Origin: an uncultured Acidimicrobiales bacterium
GTDB lineage: Bacteria > Actinomycetota > Acidimicrobiia > Acidimicrobiales > SZUA-35
DNA length: 64,000 bases
Assembly: GCA_937997485.1 (NCBI GenBank)
Contig: CALKTH010000001.1
Location: 1-64,000 of the forward strand
Direction: 5' to 3'
The notes under the pieces were generated by a model. The model did not search any database and was not told the DNA's origin. It saw only the letters and a program-made list of their open reading frames with translations. A program made the position numbers and the translations under genes. Of the stretch, positions 27,750-36,090 are shown piece by piece; position 1 is the first letter of the stretch, and the number at the start of each line of letters is the position of its first letter.

Positions 27750-28546
27750 CAGGCCGCGTCCGGCCCATTCTCGGACCACCAGGCGTCGAGGCGAGTCTCG
27801 AGCTCGTCGGTGGGCAGATCGCCCTCGTCCTTCTTGATGCTCAGCAGGAACTTCAGCGCCTGCCCGATGGCCGGTCCGCCCGACACGCCGTAGCGCTCCA
27901 TCACGGCACGGCCGTCGAGTTGAGGGCGCACCGCCTTCTCCGCTTCTTCTCGGGCGAGATCGACGATCCGAGTTTCGAGCTCGTCGATGAGTCGATGCAG
28001 CTTCTGTTCCTTGGCCCGATTGCGGGTGGTGCAGTCGGAACGGACGAGTTGATTGAGTAGACCCAACAGCGGGCCAGCCTCTCGGGCGTATCGGCGAACA
28101 GCAGCGTCGGACCAACCGTCGCCGTAGCCCTTGAAGCGGCCGGAGAGGCGCACCAGCTCGGCCACGTCCTTCACCATCGGCACGTCGTACTCCAATGCCC
28201 GAAGCCGCTTCTTGGTCATCTTCGCACCAACGGCTTCGTGGTGGCGGAACGTCACGCCGCCGTGCTCGAACGACCGGGTGGCTGGCTTCCCGATGTCGTG
28301 GAACAACGCTGCCATGCGCAACGTCAAGTCTGGCGCAGTCTTGGAGACCACGGCGATGGTGTGCGCCAACACATCTTTGTGACGATGGATTGGATCCTGC
28401 TCGAGCCGCAAGGCTGGCAGTTCCGGGACGATGCGGCCAGCGACTCCCGAGTCGCAGAGCTCCCACAGGCCCTCGGTTGGATCAGGCGCGAGCAGCACCG
28501 TGTCGAGGCGCTCTCGGGCCTGATCAGGAGGGAGGAGGTCGGTCAC
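27749..28546 (-). CDS. HD-domain protein matching the C-terminal half of CCA-adding enzyme, lacking the nucleotidyltransferase head
   Basis: 265 residues from GTG 28546, which sits 13 bases after the upstream gene's stop; an in-frame ATG at 28648 would overlap that gene by 89 bases and has no conserved sequence. The protein contains PIHRHKDVLAHTIAVV, ALFHDIGKPATRSF, VTFRHHEAVGAKM, GYGDGWSDAAVRRYAREAGPL and RSDCTTRNRAKEQKL, the HD domain and tRNA-arm domains of actinobacterial PcnA. The N-terminal head with its GGxVRD-type nucleotidyl-transfer motif is missing, so it cannot add CCA by itself. It could be a phosphohydrolase or tRNA-related factor. Co-transcribed with ATL. Confidence 0.8.
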   Translation of the reverse strand: MTDLLPPDQARERLDTVLLAPDPTEGLWELCDSGVAGRIVPELPALRLEQDPIHRHKDVLAHTIAVVSKTAPDLTLRMAALFHDIGKPATRSFEHGGVTFRHHEAVGAKMTKKRLRALEYDVPMVKDVAELVRLSGRFKGYGDGWSDAAVRRYAREAGPLLGLLNQLVRSDCTTRNRAKEQKLHRLIDELETRIVDLAREEAEKAVRPQLDGRAVMERYGVSGGPAIGQALKFLLSIKKDEGDLPTDELETRLDAWWSENGPDAA

Positions 28547-28559
28547 CCGTTCAGAACTA

Positions 28560-29468
28560 TCAACTGGACGGCGGATTGACCACCGAAATCGGCCCGTCAG
28601 AACGAACCACGACTTTCCGGTCTCCCCGATCCGTCGTTCTGGCGTCAATCAACGGTTCACCGGCTGATGTTTGGGCATCGATCTGAATTCGTCGGACAGG
28701 GAGCTCGATGAGGACCTCTTCCTCGCTGCCTCGGACGGTCAATGCCGTCGGCAACGTGGCGAACTCGAGATCGACCACCCCAGCGATGCTGGCCACCTCA
28801 ATGTCGTCGGCATCCAGTCCGCTGCCGATGACATCGCCCTGAGTCACGACGCGCGCTGAACCATCGACCGGGCCGAGCACCACTCCCCCGTCCCCCGAAA
28901 AGATGGAGAGTTCTCCAACGAACCCATCAACCTGCACCGGTCCGTTCGGTGCCACAACCAGCACGGCGATCCCGTCCGGAACCACGACTTCAATGCGGGA
29001 CCGGCACGGCATGCGGGTCTCGCAGCGGACACGAACGACCATCTCCGAGCCATCAACGTCAGACTCCACTGATGGGCCAGAGACAAGGAAGCTGTCCACA
29101 TGCAGCACCTGTGGCCCATCGGAGATCACCCCGTTCTCGTCGAAGAGTGGGTCGTCCAGGGACTGTCGCTCGAAACGGGAGATGCGAACCGGACCGGCAT
29201 CGTTCACCACCGTCAAACGTGTGATCACCGAACCGGTCTCGCTGACCAGGTCGAGCGAGCCGACCCGACTTCGGTCAGCGAGCGAGCTGAAGGCAACAAA
29301 GGCAGCAAGAAGAACAAGCAGTGCCACGCCGCGTCGACGCCAAGTCAGGGCTCGGTCCGACGTAGGGGCGCGCGCCTCTCGACCCGCGGCCGAAGACGCA
29401 GATCGCCCCGACGAGTTCGAGCGGGCCTTCTTGCGAGCGCTCGGGCGTGATCCGGTCGGCGTGGTCAC
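28560..29468 (-). CDS. Single-pass membrane protein with beta-rich exterior (DUF4097-like)
   Basis: 302 residues from GTG 29468, overlapping the glucosidase stop as GTGA. A basic, Ser/Arg-rich cytoplasmic tail of about 45 residues is followed by a membrane segment ALLVLLAAFVAFSSLA and a periplasm-side (exterior) part full of short strands (VVVPDGIAVLVVAPNGPVQ, FVGELSIFSGDGGVVLGPVD, GDVIGSGLDADDIEVASIAG) with the repeated 'hydrophobic-Asn/Asp-Gly' rhythm of DUF4097-type beta helices. Role unknown; co-operonic with GH3 and the HD protein. Confidence 0.72.
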   Translation of the reverse strand: MTTPTGSRPSARKKARSNSSGRSASSAAGREARAPTSDRALTWRRRGVALLVLLAAFVAFSSLADRSRVGSLDLVSETGSVITRLTVVNDAGPVRISRFERQSLDDPLFDENGVISDGPQVLHVDSFLVSGPSVESDVDGSEMVVRVRCETRMPCRSRIEVVVPDGIAVLVVAPNGPVQVDGFVGELSIFSGDGGVVLGPVDGSARVVTQGDVIGSGLDADDIEVASIAGVVDLEFATLPTALTVRGSEEEVLIELPVRRIQIDAQTSAGEPLIDARTTDRGDRKVVVRSDGPISVVNPPSS

Positions 29469-31948
29469 CGGATGAACTCGACCTCACCGATCATGTCTCG
29501 GCTCGATGTGCCGACCTGCAGTCGGTACGCCCCGGCAGGATGGATCCACCCCTCATCGCCCCACACGCGCAGCGCTCGATCGTCGAGCGTGAGATCCACC
29601 GCGACTTCCTCACCCGGCCCAACGTCCACGGCGGCGAAGCCGGCGAGGACTTTCATCGGCCGACCTGGAACGCTCTCGACCGACTCGGCATAGAGCTGGA
29701 GCACGCAGCGGCCGGAACGTTCCGACACGTTGCTTACCGGCACGGAGACGACGGGCGGAGAGCCAGCAACAGCGGCAGAGATCTCCGGCACACCGAAGTT
29801 GAAGCTGGCGTAGGAGAGACCCGCACCGAACGGCACGCGCGGCTCGGTTCCCTGCGTGTCGTACCACCGGTGTCCGACGAGCACGCCCTCGCCATAGTGC
29901 AGCGTGTCTCCCTCGCCCGGGACAAAACCGTGCGTCGGCGCATCGGCCAGATCCCTGGGGAACGTGACCGGCAGTCGGCCGCCGGGATCAGCCGAGCCCG
30001 TGAGCACATCAGCCAATGCCGACCCGAATTCTTGCCCGGGGTACCACGTGAAGAGTGTGGCCGGGACGTCATCGAGCCAGGGCAGATCGACCGGACCACC
30101 GGCGTTCACACACACGACCGTTCGAGGATTGGCCGCCGCCACTCGGCGAATCAGTTCGTCTTGACGACCGGGAAGGCCGAACAGGGGCCGATCATGGCTC
30201 TCCGTTTCCCAGTCGGCGTTCAGCCCGACAACGAGCACCGCGGCGTCCGCCTTCGTCGCCGCGTCAACTGCGGCATCCAACATGGCGTCTTCATCAACCG
30301 GGGCAAGCCAGCCGACTCGTACGCCAACCAGAAGGTGTCCAAGCTCGGTGGCCCATTCGACGACGACCTCCGCCGGACCCTCTTCCAGCTCGACCGATCC
30401 CACGACCTCGCTCGAGGCCATCTGGAAGAAGCCATCGCCCGACGCCTTCTCGGTCCAGTTGTCGACGACAAGCTCGCCGTTGATCATGATCCGGCTGCGA
30501 CCCACGGCGAAGCAACCGAACTGATGGGTGCCGGCGGCGGTGATCTGGAGCGTGCCCGTCCACCGACGAGACCAGATGAGGGGGTCGTCTGCTTCGTTCA
30601 CCTCGTTGTGCGCCATTCCGCTCAATCGCCCGGTGCGGCGATCGACGATGGGCGCGCCCTCCAACTCGGTGTTCCCGAAGATCTCGAGCCGGAGCGGCGG
30701 CTGCCCCTCGTTGGCTTCCCACGCTTCGATGGGAATGAGCGGGAGGTATCGATGGGCGAGAACACCGGGAGCGTGCGTGACCTCAGCGAATAACTCCTCC
30801 AAGCCTTCGAGCGGTGTGATCACGTCATGCGCCGGCAGTTCAGCCGAACCACCGCCTTGGATCACACCCGGATCGGCGTTCGGACCGATGACCGCCACGT
30901 GCTGAATCTGCGCCGGATCGAGCGGTAGAGCCGGGATGGATACACCGTCGCGTCCGGCCACCTCAGCGTTGCGAATCAGCACCATGCCCGAGGTGGCAGC
31001 CCGCCGAGTGAGCGAGCGCTCGTGATCGAGATCCACGCTCTGCTCTGCGGCTTCTTCCATGACAGAGCTGAGCGGCATTTCTTCGGTGGCGAGGGTCAGG
31101 CGCCCCGAGCGCACTGCCAACTCGAGCACGCGGCGCACGCGAAGATCGACGTCGTCCTCCGCCAACTCGCCCGAGGCGAGGGCGGCCAGCGTTGCATCAC
31201 CCAACGCTCGGGGCGGCCCGGGCATCTCGAGATCGAGGCCGGCAGCAATCGGCCGGGCAGGGTGGTGGGTGGCGCCCCAATCGGACATCACGACCCCGTC
31301 AAACCCCCACTCATCGCGAAGCAGCTCGGTGAGCAGCCAGTGATGTTCGGTGCAGTGCTGCCCGTTGAGTTTGGGGTAGCTGGCCATTAGGGACCAGACG
31401 CCGGCTTCGACCACCGCTTCGAAGGGAGCGAGGTAGACCTCTCGGAGCGTCCGCTCGTCGACTTCGGAGGAGACCGTCATGCGGCGATACTCGACGTCGT
31501 TCGCGACGAAGTGTTTCGCACACGCCCCAACACCCTCCTCAGACTGCACACCCTCCACGTAGGCCACGGCCATGGCCGACGTCAGGGTCGGATCCTCACC
31601 GAAGCTCTCGAAGTTGCGGCCACCCAGGGGGTGGCGGGCGATGTTGATCGTCGGGGCGAGCAGCACGTGTGCGCCCTTACGCGCAGTCTCTCGCCCGAGC
31701 AGCTGCCCGATCTTGGCGACGAGACCGACGTCGAACGATGCCCCGAGCGCGATGGACGCCGGAACACACACCGCCCGAGCGCCCGTGGTGCTGTCGCCTC
31801 GGACGCCGTTCGGCCCGTCGCTCACCTTGATGGCCGGAACGGCGAGGCGGTCAATCGGCGCTGTCCGCCACGTGTCACTGCCGGAGAGCAGCGACACCTT
31901 TTCCTCAAGCGTGAGCTCATTGAGCAGGCTGTCGATCGAAGTCGTCAC
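29465..31948 (-). CDS. Glycoside hydrolase family 3 beta-glucosidase with PA14 insert
   Basis: 827 residues from GTG 31948 (GGGGGTG upstream). The GH3 N-terminal barrel has the segments GGRNFESFGEDP and KHFVANDVEYRR, and the nucleophile Asp223 in GVVMSDWGA. The second alpha/beta domain holds an inserted PA14-like carbohydrate module (about 400-545: GTLQITAAGTHQFGCFAVG, RIMINGELVVDNW), and the C-terminus has the fibronectin-III-like domain (ending RVWGDEGWIHPAGAYRLQVG). No signal peptide, so it is cytoplasmic and works on imported beta-glucosides. It leads the operon of four genes to 27456. Confidence 0.9.
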   Translation of the reverse strand: MTTSIDSLLNELTLEEKVSLLSGSDTWRTAPIDRLAVPAIKVSDGPNGVRGDSTTGARAVCVPASIALGASFDVGLVAKIGQLLGRETARKGAHVLLAPTINIARHPLGGRNFESFGEDPTLTSAMAVAYVEGVQSEEGVGACAKHFVANDVEYRRMTVSSEVDERTLREVYLAPFEAVVEAGVWSLMASYPKLNGQHCTEHHWLLTELLRDEWGFDGVVMSDWGATHHPARPIAAGLDLEMPGPPRALGDATLAALASGELAEDDVDLRVRRVLELAVRSGRLTLATEEMPLSSVMEEAAEQSVDLDHERSLTRRAATSGMVLIRNAEVAGRDGVSIPALPLDPAQIQHVAVIGPNADPGVIQGGGSAELPAHDVITPLEGLEELFAEVTHAPGVLAHRYLPLIPIEAWEANEGQPPLRLEIFGNTELEGAPIVDRRTGRLSGMAHNEVNEADDPLIWSRRWTGTLQITAAGTHQFGCFAVGRSRIMINGELVVDNWTEKASGDGFFQMASSEVVGSVELEEGPAEVVVEWATELGHLLVGVRVGWLAPVDEDAMLDAAVDAATKADAAVLVVGLNADWETESHDRPLFGLPGRQDELIRRVAAANPRTVVCVNAGGPVDLPWLDDVPATLFTWYPGQEFGSALADVLTGSADPGGRLPVTFPRDLADAPTHGFVPGEGDTLHYGEGVLVGHRWYDTQGTEPRVPFGAGLSYASFNFGVPEISAAVAGSPPVVSVPVSNVSERSGRCVLQLYAESVESVPGRPMKVLAGFAAVDVGPGEEVAVDLTLDDRALRVWGDEGWIHPAGAYRLQVGTSSRDMIGEVEFIR

Positions 31949-32064
31949 GTGGCACCCCCGTCAGGTCGCAAGGCCGACAGTGTGCCTCACGCGGCAAGTC
32001 CACGACCACGCAGGGAACAACCGTTCTCGTTCGTCTCGTTGCGCTGGGAGCGCTGGAGGCGTAC

Positions 32065-32358
32065 TCAGATGGTGAGGAGCACGAAGGCGAGGAGGTGCAC
32101 CACGCCGAGGTTGGCCGCCTGACGAGCGGTGAGAGCGTCGCCACCGACCGAAACGAGCGCTGATCCAACGAAGAGCAGGGCGCCGAGTCCAACGGCCAGA
32201 ACCATGCCTCCAAAGAGAGCCGCAAGGGCGACCATCGCGGTGATGAACACCAGTGTGATCAGCGTGCCGCCAGATAGCTCACCAGTTCGACGACGCGATG
32301 CGTGGTCAACCGAAGTTGAACGCCCAGTGGAGATACCGCCGAAAACTGTTGCCGCCAT
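32065..32358 (-). CDS. Small two-helix membrane protein
   Basis: 97 residues from ATG 32358, with an AGAAGG site 11 bases upstream. The first 40 residues are Ser/Thr/Arg-rich; then TLITLVFITAMVALAALFGGMVLAVGLGALLF-like hydrophobic segments give two membrane helices, and a third short one ends the protein. No recognised family. Divergent from the next gene; the reading frame is open to 32421 but upstream codons lack a ribosome site. Confidence 0.58.
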   Translation of the reverse strand: MAATVFGGISTGRSTSVDHASRRRTGELSGGTLITLVFITAMVALAALFGGMVLAVGLGALLFVGSALVSVGGDALTARQAANLGVVHLLAFVLLTI

Positions 32359-32602
32359 GGCTGAAAAACCCTTCTGATCTGCCCGGACCTCACCATCGCA
32401 GGCGGGGCGAGTCCGTGTCACGGGCCGTCACAGAGTTGTCCCCCTGCGGATCAGATTCGTCACTCTTCTGACACGGTTGGAACGGTTCCGACACTCAAAA
32501 AGGCCATGACCTGGCCAGAACACGTCATCTCCGCGACCAACATCGTTGCTCAACCGTCTTTCTTGTCAGTCGCCCAACGACCGTTGCTGGAAAGGACGAG
32601 TC

Positions 32603-33376
32603 ATGAACAAGTTCATTGGTGGAGCCCTTGCGGGAATCCTCATCATCGGAGGTTTCATGCTCTGGCTCGGTGTTGCTTCCCTGACCTGGCCGTGGCGCGT
32701 GATCCCCGATTTCACCGAGGTTGCCGTCGAGTTCGAGCTGCCCGAGGAAGCACGCATCACCAGCGTGCAGCCGATCGCCCTCGACTGCCGCGCCCGCATT
32801 CATGCCGTCGTCCCCGTTGAGGGAAGCCGAGAGCACAAGGCTTTCGGACAGACCTACCGAACCGACTCTGTTTCGATGACTGCCTATGGCGATGTCGACA
32901 CCTGCGTTGAGGGCACCTCCGCCCAGGTCGTGCACAAGCGCGATGGCTCGACCGAAGTGATCATCCCAGGCGAATCCATCCTCTTCGTTCGGCCCCGGGT
33001 CGACACCGTGGCGACGGCGGGCACCGTTGAAGAGAACAAGGGCTACCTCGGCCGTGTCACCGACGTGGCGCCGTGGGTTGACACCGATCTTGGACTCACC
33101 CCGCTGGCCTACGCCTACGCCCAGAACGTGATTGGCAGCAGCCAGTGCATGGAAGCCGCCTACGAAGTCACCGAGCAGATCTTGATCGATGCCTACACCG
33201 AGCAGTTCGTGGAGAAGGGCGCCAATCCCGACGATCTCACCGTGCGTATCGACGGCCGCCCATTCTTCCCCTCTCCCCCGGCGGTGGACCTCGGTGATCT
33301 GGAGATGGACGTGGCCGAGAGCAGCATCGCCTGCGAAGTCAGCGACGAGCTCGGCGGCGTGACACTCCTGCAATAG
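32603..33376 (+). CDS. Membrane-anchored exported protein of unknown function
   Basis: 257 residues from ATG 32603 with an AAAGGA site. Residues 4-26 (FIGGALAGILIIGGFMLW) are a signal anchor; the rest is an exterior alpha/beta domain with four cysteines (DCRARI, DTCVEG, SQCMEAA, IACEVS). A 'valine-rich strand, then YxEQF' pattern makes it look like a soluble domain tethered to the membrane. No recognised family. Followed by two GC hairpins. Confidence 0.68.
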   Translation: MNKFIGGALAGILIIGGFMLWLGVASLTWPWRVIPDFTEVAVEFELPEEARITSVQPIALDCRARIHAVVPVEGSREHKAFGQTYRTDSVSMTAYGDVDTCVEGTSAQVVHKRDGSTEVIIPGESILFVRPRVDTVATAGTVEENKGYLGRVTDVAPWVDTDLGLTPLAYAYAQNVIGSSQCMEAAYEVTEQILIDAYTEQFVEKGANPDDLTVRIDGRPFFPSPPAVDLGDLEMDVAESSIACEVSDELGGVTLLQ

Positions 33377-33386
33377 CTCTCGTGTT

Positions 33387-33417
33387 GCCCCGGCCCGGCA
33401 CTCGCTGCCGGTCGGGC
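33387..33417. terminator. GC hairpin after membrane-protein gene
   Basis: Stem of GCCC..GGC..GGCA paired with TGCC..GGTC..GGGC around CTCGC, 11 bases after the stop at 33376. A strong stem, without a clear T-run, so probably a terminator of the stem-only type. Confidence 0.45.
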
Positions 33418-33451
33418 AGCCCGCTCCCTCAGCGAGAGGGCCGGCGGGCTG
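33417..33451. terminator. Second GC hairpin upstream of homocysteine methyltransferase
   Basis: CAGCCCGC at 33417-33424 pairs perfectly with GCGGGCTG at 33444-33451, with a loop that itself contains short complementary pieces. Either a second terminator stem or part of a leader structure for the methyltransferase that begins 42 bases later. I could not match it to a known SAM or SAH riboswitch. Confidence 0.4.
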
Positions 33452-33493
33452 GAGTCCTCAGCTAGCCATTGAATCCCTGGCCCGCCGTAGCCT

Positions 33494-34420
33494 GTGAGCG
33501 TGGCGTATCAGGACATTGCCCAGCGGCTCGATGCGGGGAAGACGGTCATCCTTGATGGCGGAACTGGCACCGAGCTCGAACGGCGCGGTGCCTCAATGAA
33601 CCCCGAGGCGTGGTGCGGTGCGGCCACTCTCGAGAACGAGGATCTCCTCGAGACCATCCACCGGGACTACATCGCGGCCGGTGCTCAGGTCATCACGGCG
33701 AACACCTACGCCTCATCTCGCCTCATGCTCAGCGGGGCCGGCCTCGCCGACAAGGTGGACGAGATCAATCGAGCTGCCGTGCGCATCGCTCATCGAGCAA
33801 GGGAAGCAAGCAAGGCCGAGGGGATCGCCGTGGCTGGTTCGCTCTCGCACATGGTTCCGATCGTGGCCGGAGCTCGCTATGCAGACCGCTCCCGGAACCC
33901 GTCGGGCGAGCAGCTCACCGATGCGTTCAACGAGCTGGCGCAGATCCACAAGGACGAGGGCTGCGATCTCATCATCCTCGAGATGATGTTCCATCCCGAG
34001 CGCATGCCGCTGGCCATCGAGGCGGCAACCGCCACCGGTCTCCCGGTGTGGTGTGGCATGTCAGCTCGACGATCCAACGACGGAGCTGTGGTGAGCTTCA
34101 CCGACGAGTCGGACATTCCGTTCGCCGAGGTTGTGGCCATGACGCAGGGGGCAGACCTGGCAGCCGCCGGGATCATGCATACGCCGTCGAACATCGTGGC
34201 CGAGGCCATCGACATCATTCGAGAGGGTTTCGACGGGCCCCTCATGGCCTACCCGGACTCCGGCTACTTCGCGATGCCGGAATGGAAGTTCGAAGACATC
34301 ATCCCTCCAGCAGAGCTCCACGAGTTTGCCTGCGGCTGGGAAGCACAGGGCGTGCAGATCTTCGGCGGATGCTGCGGGCTTTCACCCGAACATGTCGGAG
34401 CCTTGACCGCGCTCGCCTAG
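33494..34420 (+). CDS. Homocysteine S-methyltransferase family protein
   Basis: 308 residues from GTG 33494. Seen: ILDGGTGTELERRG, ITANTYASS, and near the end GGCCGLSPEHVGAL, which carries the two adjacent cysteine zinc ligands. The third ligand site, normally a cysteine in 'GiNC', reads AGIMHTP, so a histidine may replace cysteine. The enzyme moves a methyl group from a donor such as S-methylmethionine to homocysteine or a related thiol. The altered ligand makes the substrate uncertain. Upstream are two hairpins. Confidence 0.82.
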   Translation: MSVAYQDIAQRLDAGKTVILDGGTGTELERRGASMNPEAWCGAATLENEDLLETIHRDYIAAGAQVITANTYASSRLMLSGAGLADKVDEINRAAVRIAHRAREASKAEGIAVAGSLSHMVPIVAGARYADRSRNPSGEQLTDAFNELAQIHKDEGCDLIILEMMFHPERMPLAIEAATATGLPVWCGMSARRSNDGAVVSFTDESDIPFAEVVAMTQGADLAAAGIMHTPSNIVAEAIDIIREGFDGPLMAYPDSGYFAMPEWKFEDIIPPAELHEFACGWEAQGVQIFGGCCGLSPEHVGALTALA

Positions 34421-34471
34421 CGCAGCGAACAATCTGGTTCGGAGCGAGCCAGGTCCTCGGACCCCAGTAGG

Positions 34472-35023
34472 TCAGCCCTCGAGGACGGTGCCCGGCTCGA
34501 AGGTGATGTCGGGAATCGTGGGCGCCGCTGTTGTGGGCGCTGCGGTGGTGGGAGCCGCCGTTGTGGGGGCCGCCGTTGTGGGCCGACGTGTGGTGACGGG
34601 TCGGCGAGTGGTCACCGGCCGACGCGTGGTCGGGGCTGCCGTGGTGGGCGCTGCGGTGGTGGGCGCTGCTGTAGTCACCGTGGTGGCTTCGGTTGACCCG
34701 GTCGTGGCCAGGGTGGTGTCTGAGTCTGCGGGCTGGATGGTCGACGTGGTCGGGCGGGTTGTGGGTGCGGCGGAGGTCGTTGACCGAAAAGTGCTGGTGG
34801 TCGACTCGTCAGCGACGGCCCGAGTGTTGATCGGAACGACGACGTCGGCCCGCGACGAAGAGGAGTCCGCGCCCCGAAGCTGGAACGCGGTGATCACTGC
34901 GAGGTTGGCGGCCACGATGGCCGCCAACGCGAAGATGAAGCCCGACTTCGATGCTCCGCGTTCGTTCAGTCGGCTGCCTGCTCGTCGGCCACGCAGGAGC
35001 TGCGTCTCCGATATTTCGCCCAT
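34472..35023 (-). CDS. Thr/Pro-repeat membrane protein
   Basis: 183 residues from ATG 35023. A short cytoplasmic part, one membrane helix (SGFIFALAAIVAANLAVITAF, about 20 residues), then an exterior stalk of Thr, Pro and Ala: repeated TTAAP units and VTTRRP units, probably a glycosylated or wall-spanning spacer. The final 15 residues are a non-repetitive tail. Internal DNA repeats here are simply the coding of this tract. Function unknown. Confidence 0.62.
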   Translation of the reverse strand: MGEISETQLLRGRRAGSRLNERGASKSGFIFALAAIVAANLAVITAFQLRGADSSSSRADVVVPINTRAVADESTTSTFRSTTSAAPTTRPTTSTIQPADSDTTLATTGSTEATTVTTAAPTTAAPTTAAPTTRRPVTTRRPVTTRRPTTAAPTTAAPTTAAPTTAAPTIPDITFEPGTVLEG

Positions 35024-35122
35024 GCAGGCGTGACTGCGTTCGATCGTGCCCACGTCACATCCACCACGTTGTGGCTGACCGACCGCTCGATCAGCACCCA
35101 TACCTTCCACACTGGACGAAGA

Positions 35123-35599
35123 ATGTCAGAACGGAACAGAGACGATTCGCCTACCGTCCGTGCCGTGCAGTCTCCAGATTCCAGTGGCCATCTGCGCTTG
35201 GGGCATGGTAGCCACTCCGTCTCTGTTCCGGTGGGAGAGCTGGTGTGGCGCTACTCAGCTTCGGGCGGTCCCGGCGGTCAACACGCCAACACCTCCAATA
35301 CCCGCGTCGAACTCGTCTTCGAGATCGAGTCGTCACCAACGCTTCCTGATGGCATCAAAGCTCGTCTGACTGCGGTACATGGGCCGCGGATTCGCGTCGT
35401 CGTCGACACTCATCGCTCACAACTCCGCAACCGAACCGAGGCGATGGAGCGACTTTCCGATCGCGTTGCAACTTCGTTGACACCCCAGCCAAAGCGTCGA
35501 AAGACGAAACCAAGCCGCGGATCCAAGGAGCGTCGACTGAAGGCGAAGCGAGCCCAGAGCGAGAAGAAGGCTGGACGTCGACGCAGCTTCGACGACTGA
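35123..35599 (+). CDS. arfB: Alternative ribosome-rescue factor / class-I release-factor homologue (ArfB/YaeJ)
   Basis: 158 residues. The catalytic GGQ at residues 51-53 lies in SASGGPGGQHANTSNTRVEL, which triggers peptidyl-tRNA hydrolysis, and the last 40 residues are a lysine/arginine-rich tail (KRRKTKPSRGSKERRLKAKR) that would enter the mRNA channel of a stalled ribosome. This pattern is the ArfB/ICT1 type, without the codon-recognition domain of release factors. ATG 35123 was chosen; a GTG at 35165 would still keep the GGQ domain. Confidence 0.87.
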   Translation: MSERNRDDSPTVRAVQSPDSSGHLRLGHGSHSVSVPVGELVWRYSASGGPGGQHANTSNTRVELVFEIESSPTLPDGIKARLTAVHGPRIRVVVDTHRSQLRNRTEAMERLSDRVATSLTPQPKRRKTKPSRGSKERRLKAKRAQSEKKAGRRRSFDD

Positions 35600-35613
35600 G
35601 CAATACTGACCGA

Positions 35614-36057
35614 ATGACCGAGCAGACACCGCCACCCGTGATCAAGGCGTGGGACATGGTCGCCGCCGCAAAGGCCGAGATCGACAATCTGACCGTCGAT
35701 GAGACTGATGCGGAACGGCAAGCAGGATCGACCGTGATTGTCGACATCCGAGACTTTCGCGAGGTGTACCAGACCGGCAAGGTTCCCGGAGCCGTGCACG
35801 CGCCCCGAGGGATGCTCGAATTCTGGATCGACCCCGAGAGCGAGTACTACCGGAAGGTGTTCTCGCCCGAGAACCGCTACGTCCTCTACTGCGCTGGCGG
35901 CGGTCGGTCAGCTCTCGCGGCCAAAGTGATGAAGGACATGGGCTACCCCGATGTCGGCCACATGGAAGCTGGCTTCGGCGGATGGGCCGACGCCGGGCTC
36001 GAGACGGAGAGCATCCAGGAGGGTTCCAAGTGGGTGCCCTCGAGCGATCAGGGCTGA
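35614..36057 (+). CDS. Rhodanese-like protein
   Basis: 147 residues, a single rhodanese domain with active-site Cys93 in LYCAGGGRSAL and the VIVDIRDFREVY / GKVPGAVHAPRG approach motifs. Probably a sulfur-transfer or thiol-sensing protein. Only 14 bases after arfB, so possibly co-transcribed. No membrane or signal segment. Confidence 0.84.
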   Translation: MTEQTPPPVIKAWDMVAAAKAEIDNLTVDETDAERQAGSTVIVDIRDFREVYQTGKVPGAVHAPRGMLEFWIDPESEYYRKVFSPENRYVLYCAGGGRSALAAKVMKDMGYPDVGHMEAGFGGWADAGLETESIQEGSKWVPSSDQG

Positions 36058-36090
36058 GCCTGCCTCACTGAGCGAACGACCTGGTATTGC

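Noticed and set aside
29447-30793. 448-codon + strand reading frame opposite the GH3 gene
   Set aside because: Antisense of a well-supported enzyme with catalytic Asp223; composition is typical of a shadow.
33377-33493. SAM or SAH riboswitch upstream of the homocysteine methyltransferase
   Set aside because: Hairpins are present, but no conserved core of a known SAM/SAH riboswitch could be recognised.
34500-34700. Short tandem DNA repeats that could be CRISPR-like
   Set aside because: They are coding repeats of the TTAAP/VTTRRP stalk; no spacers.
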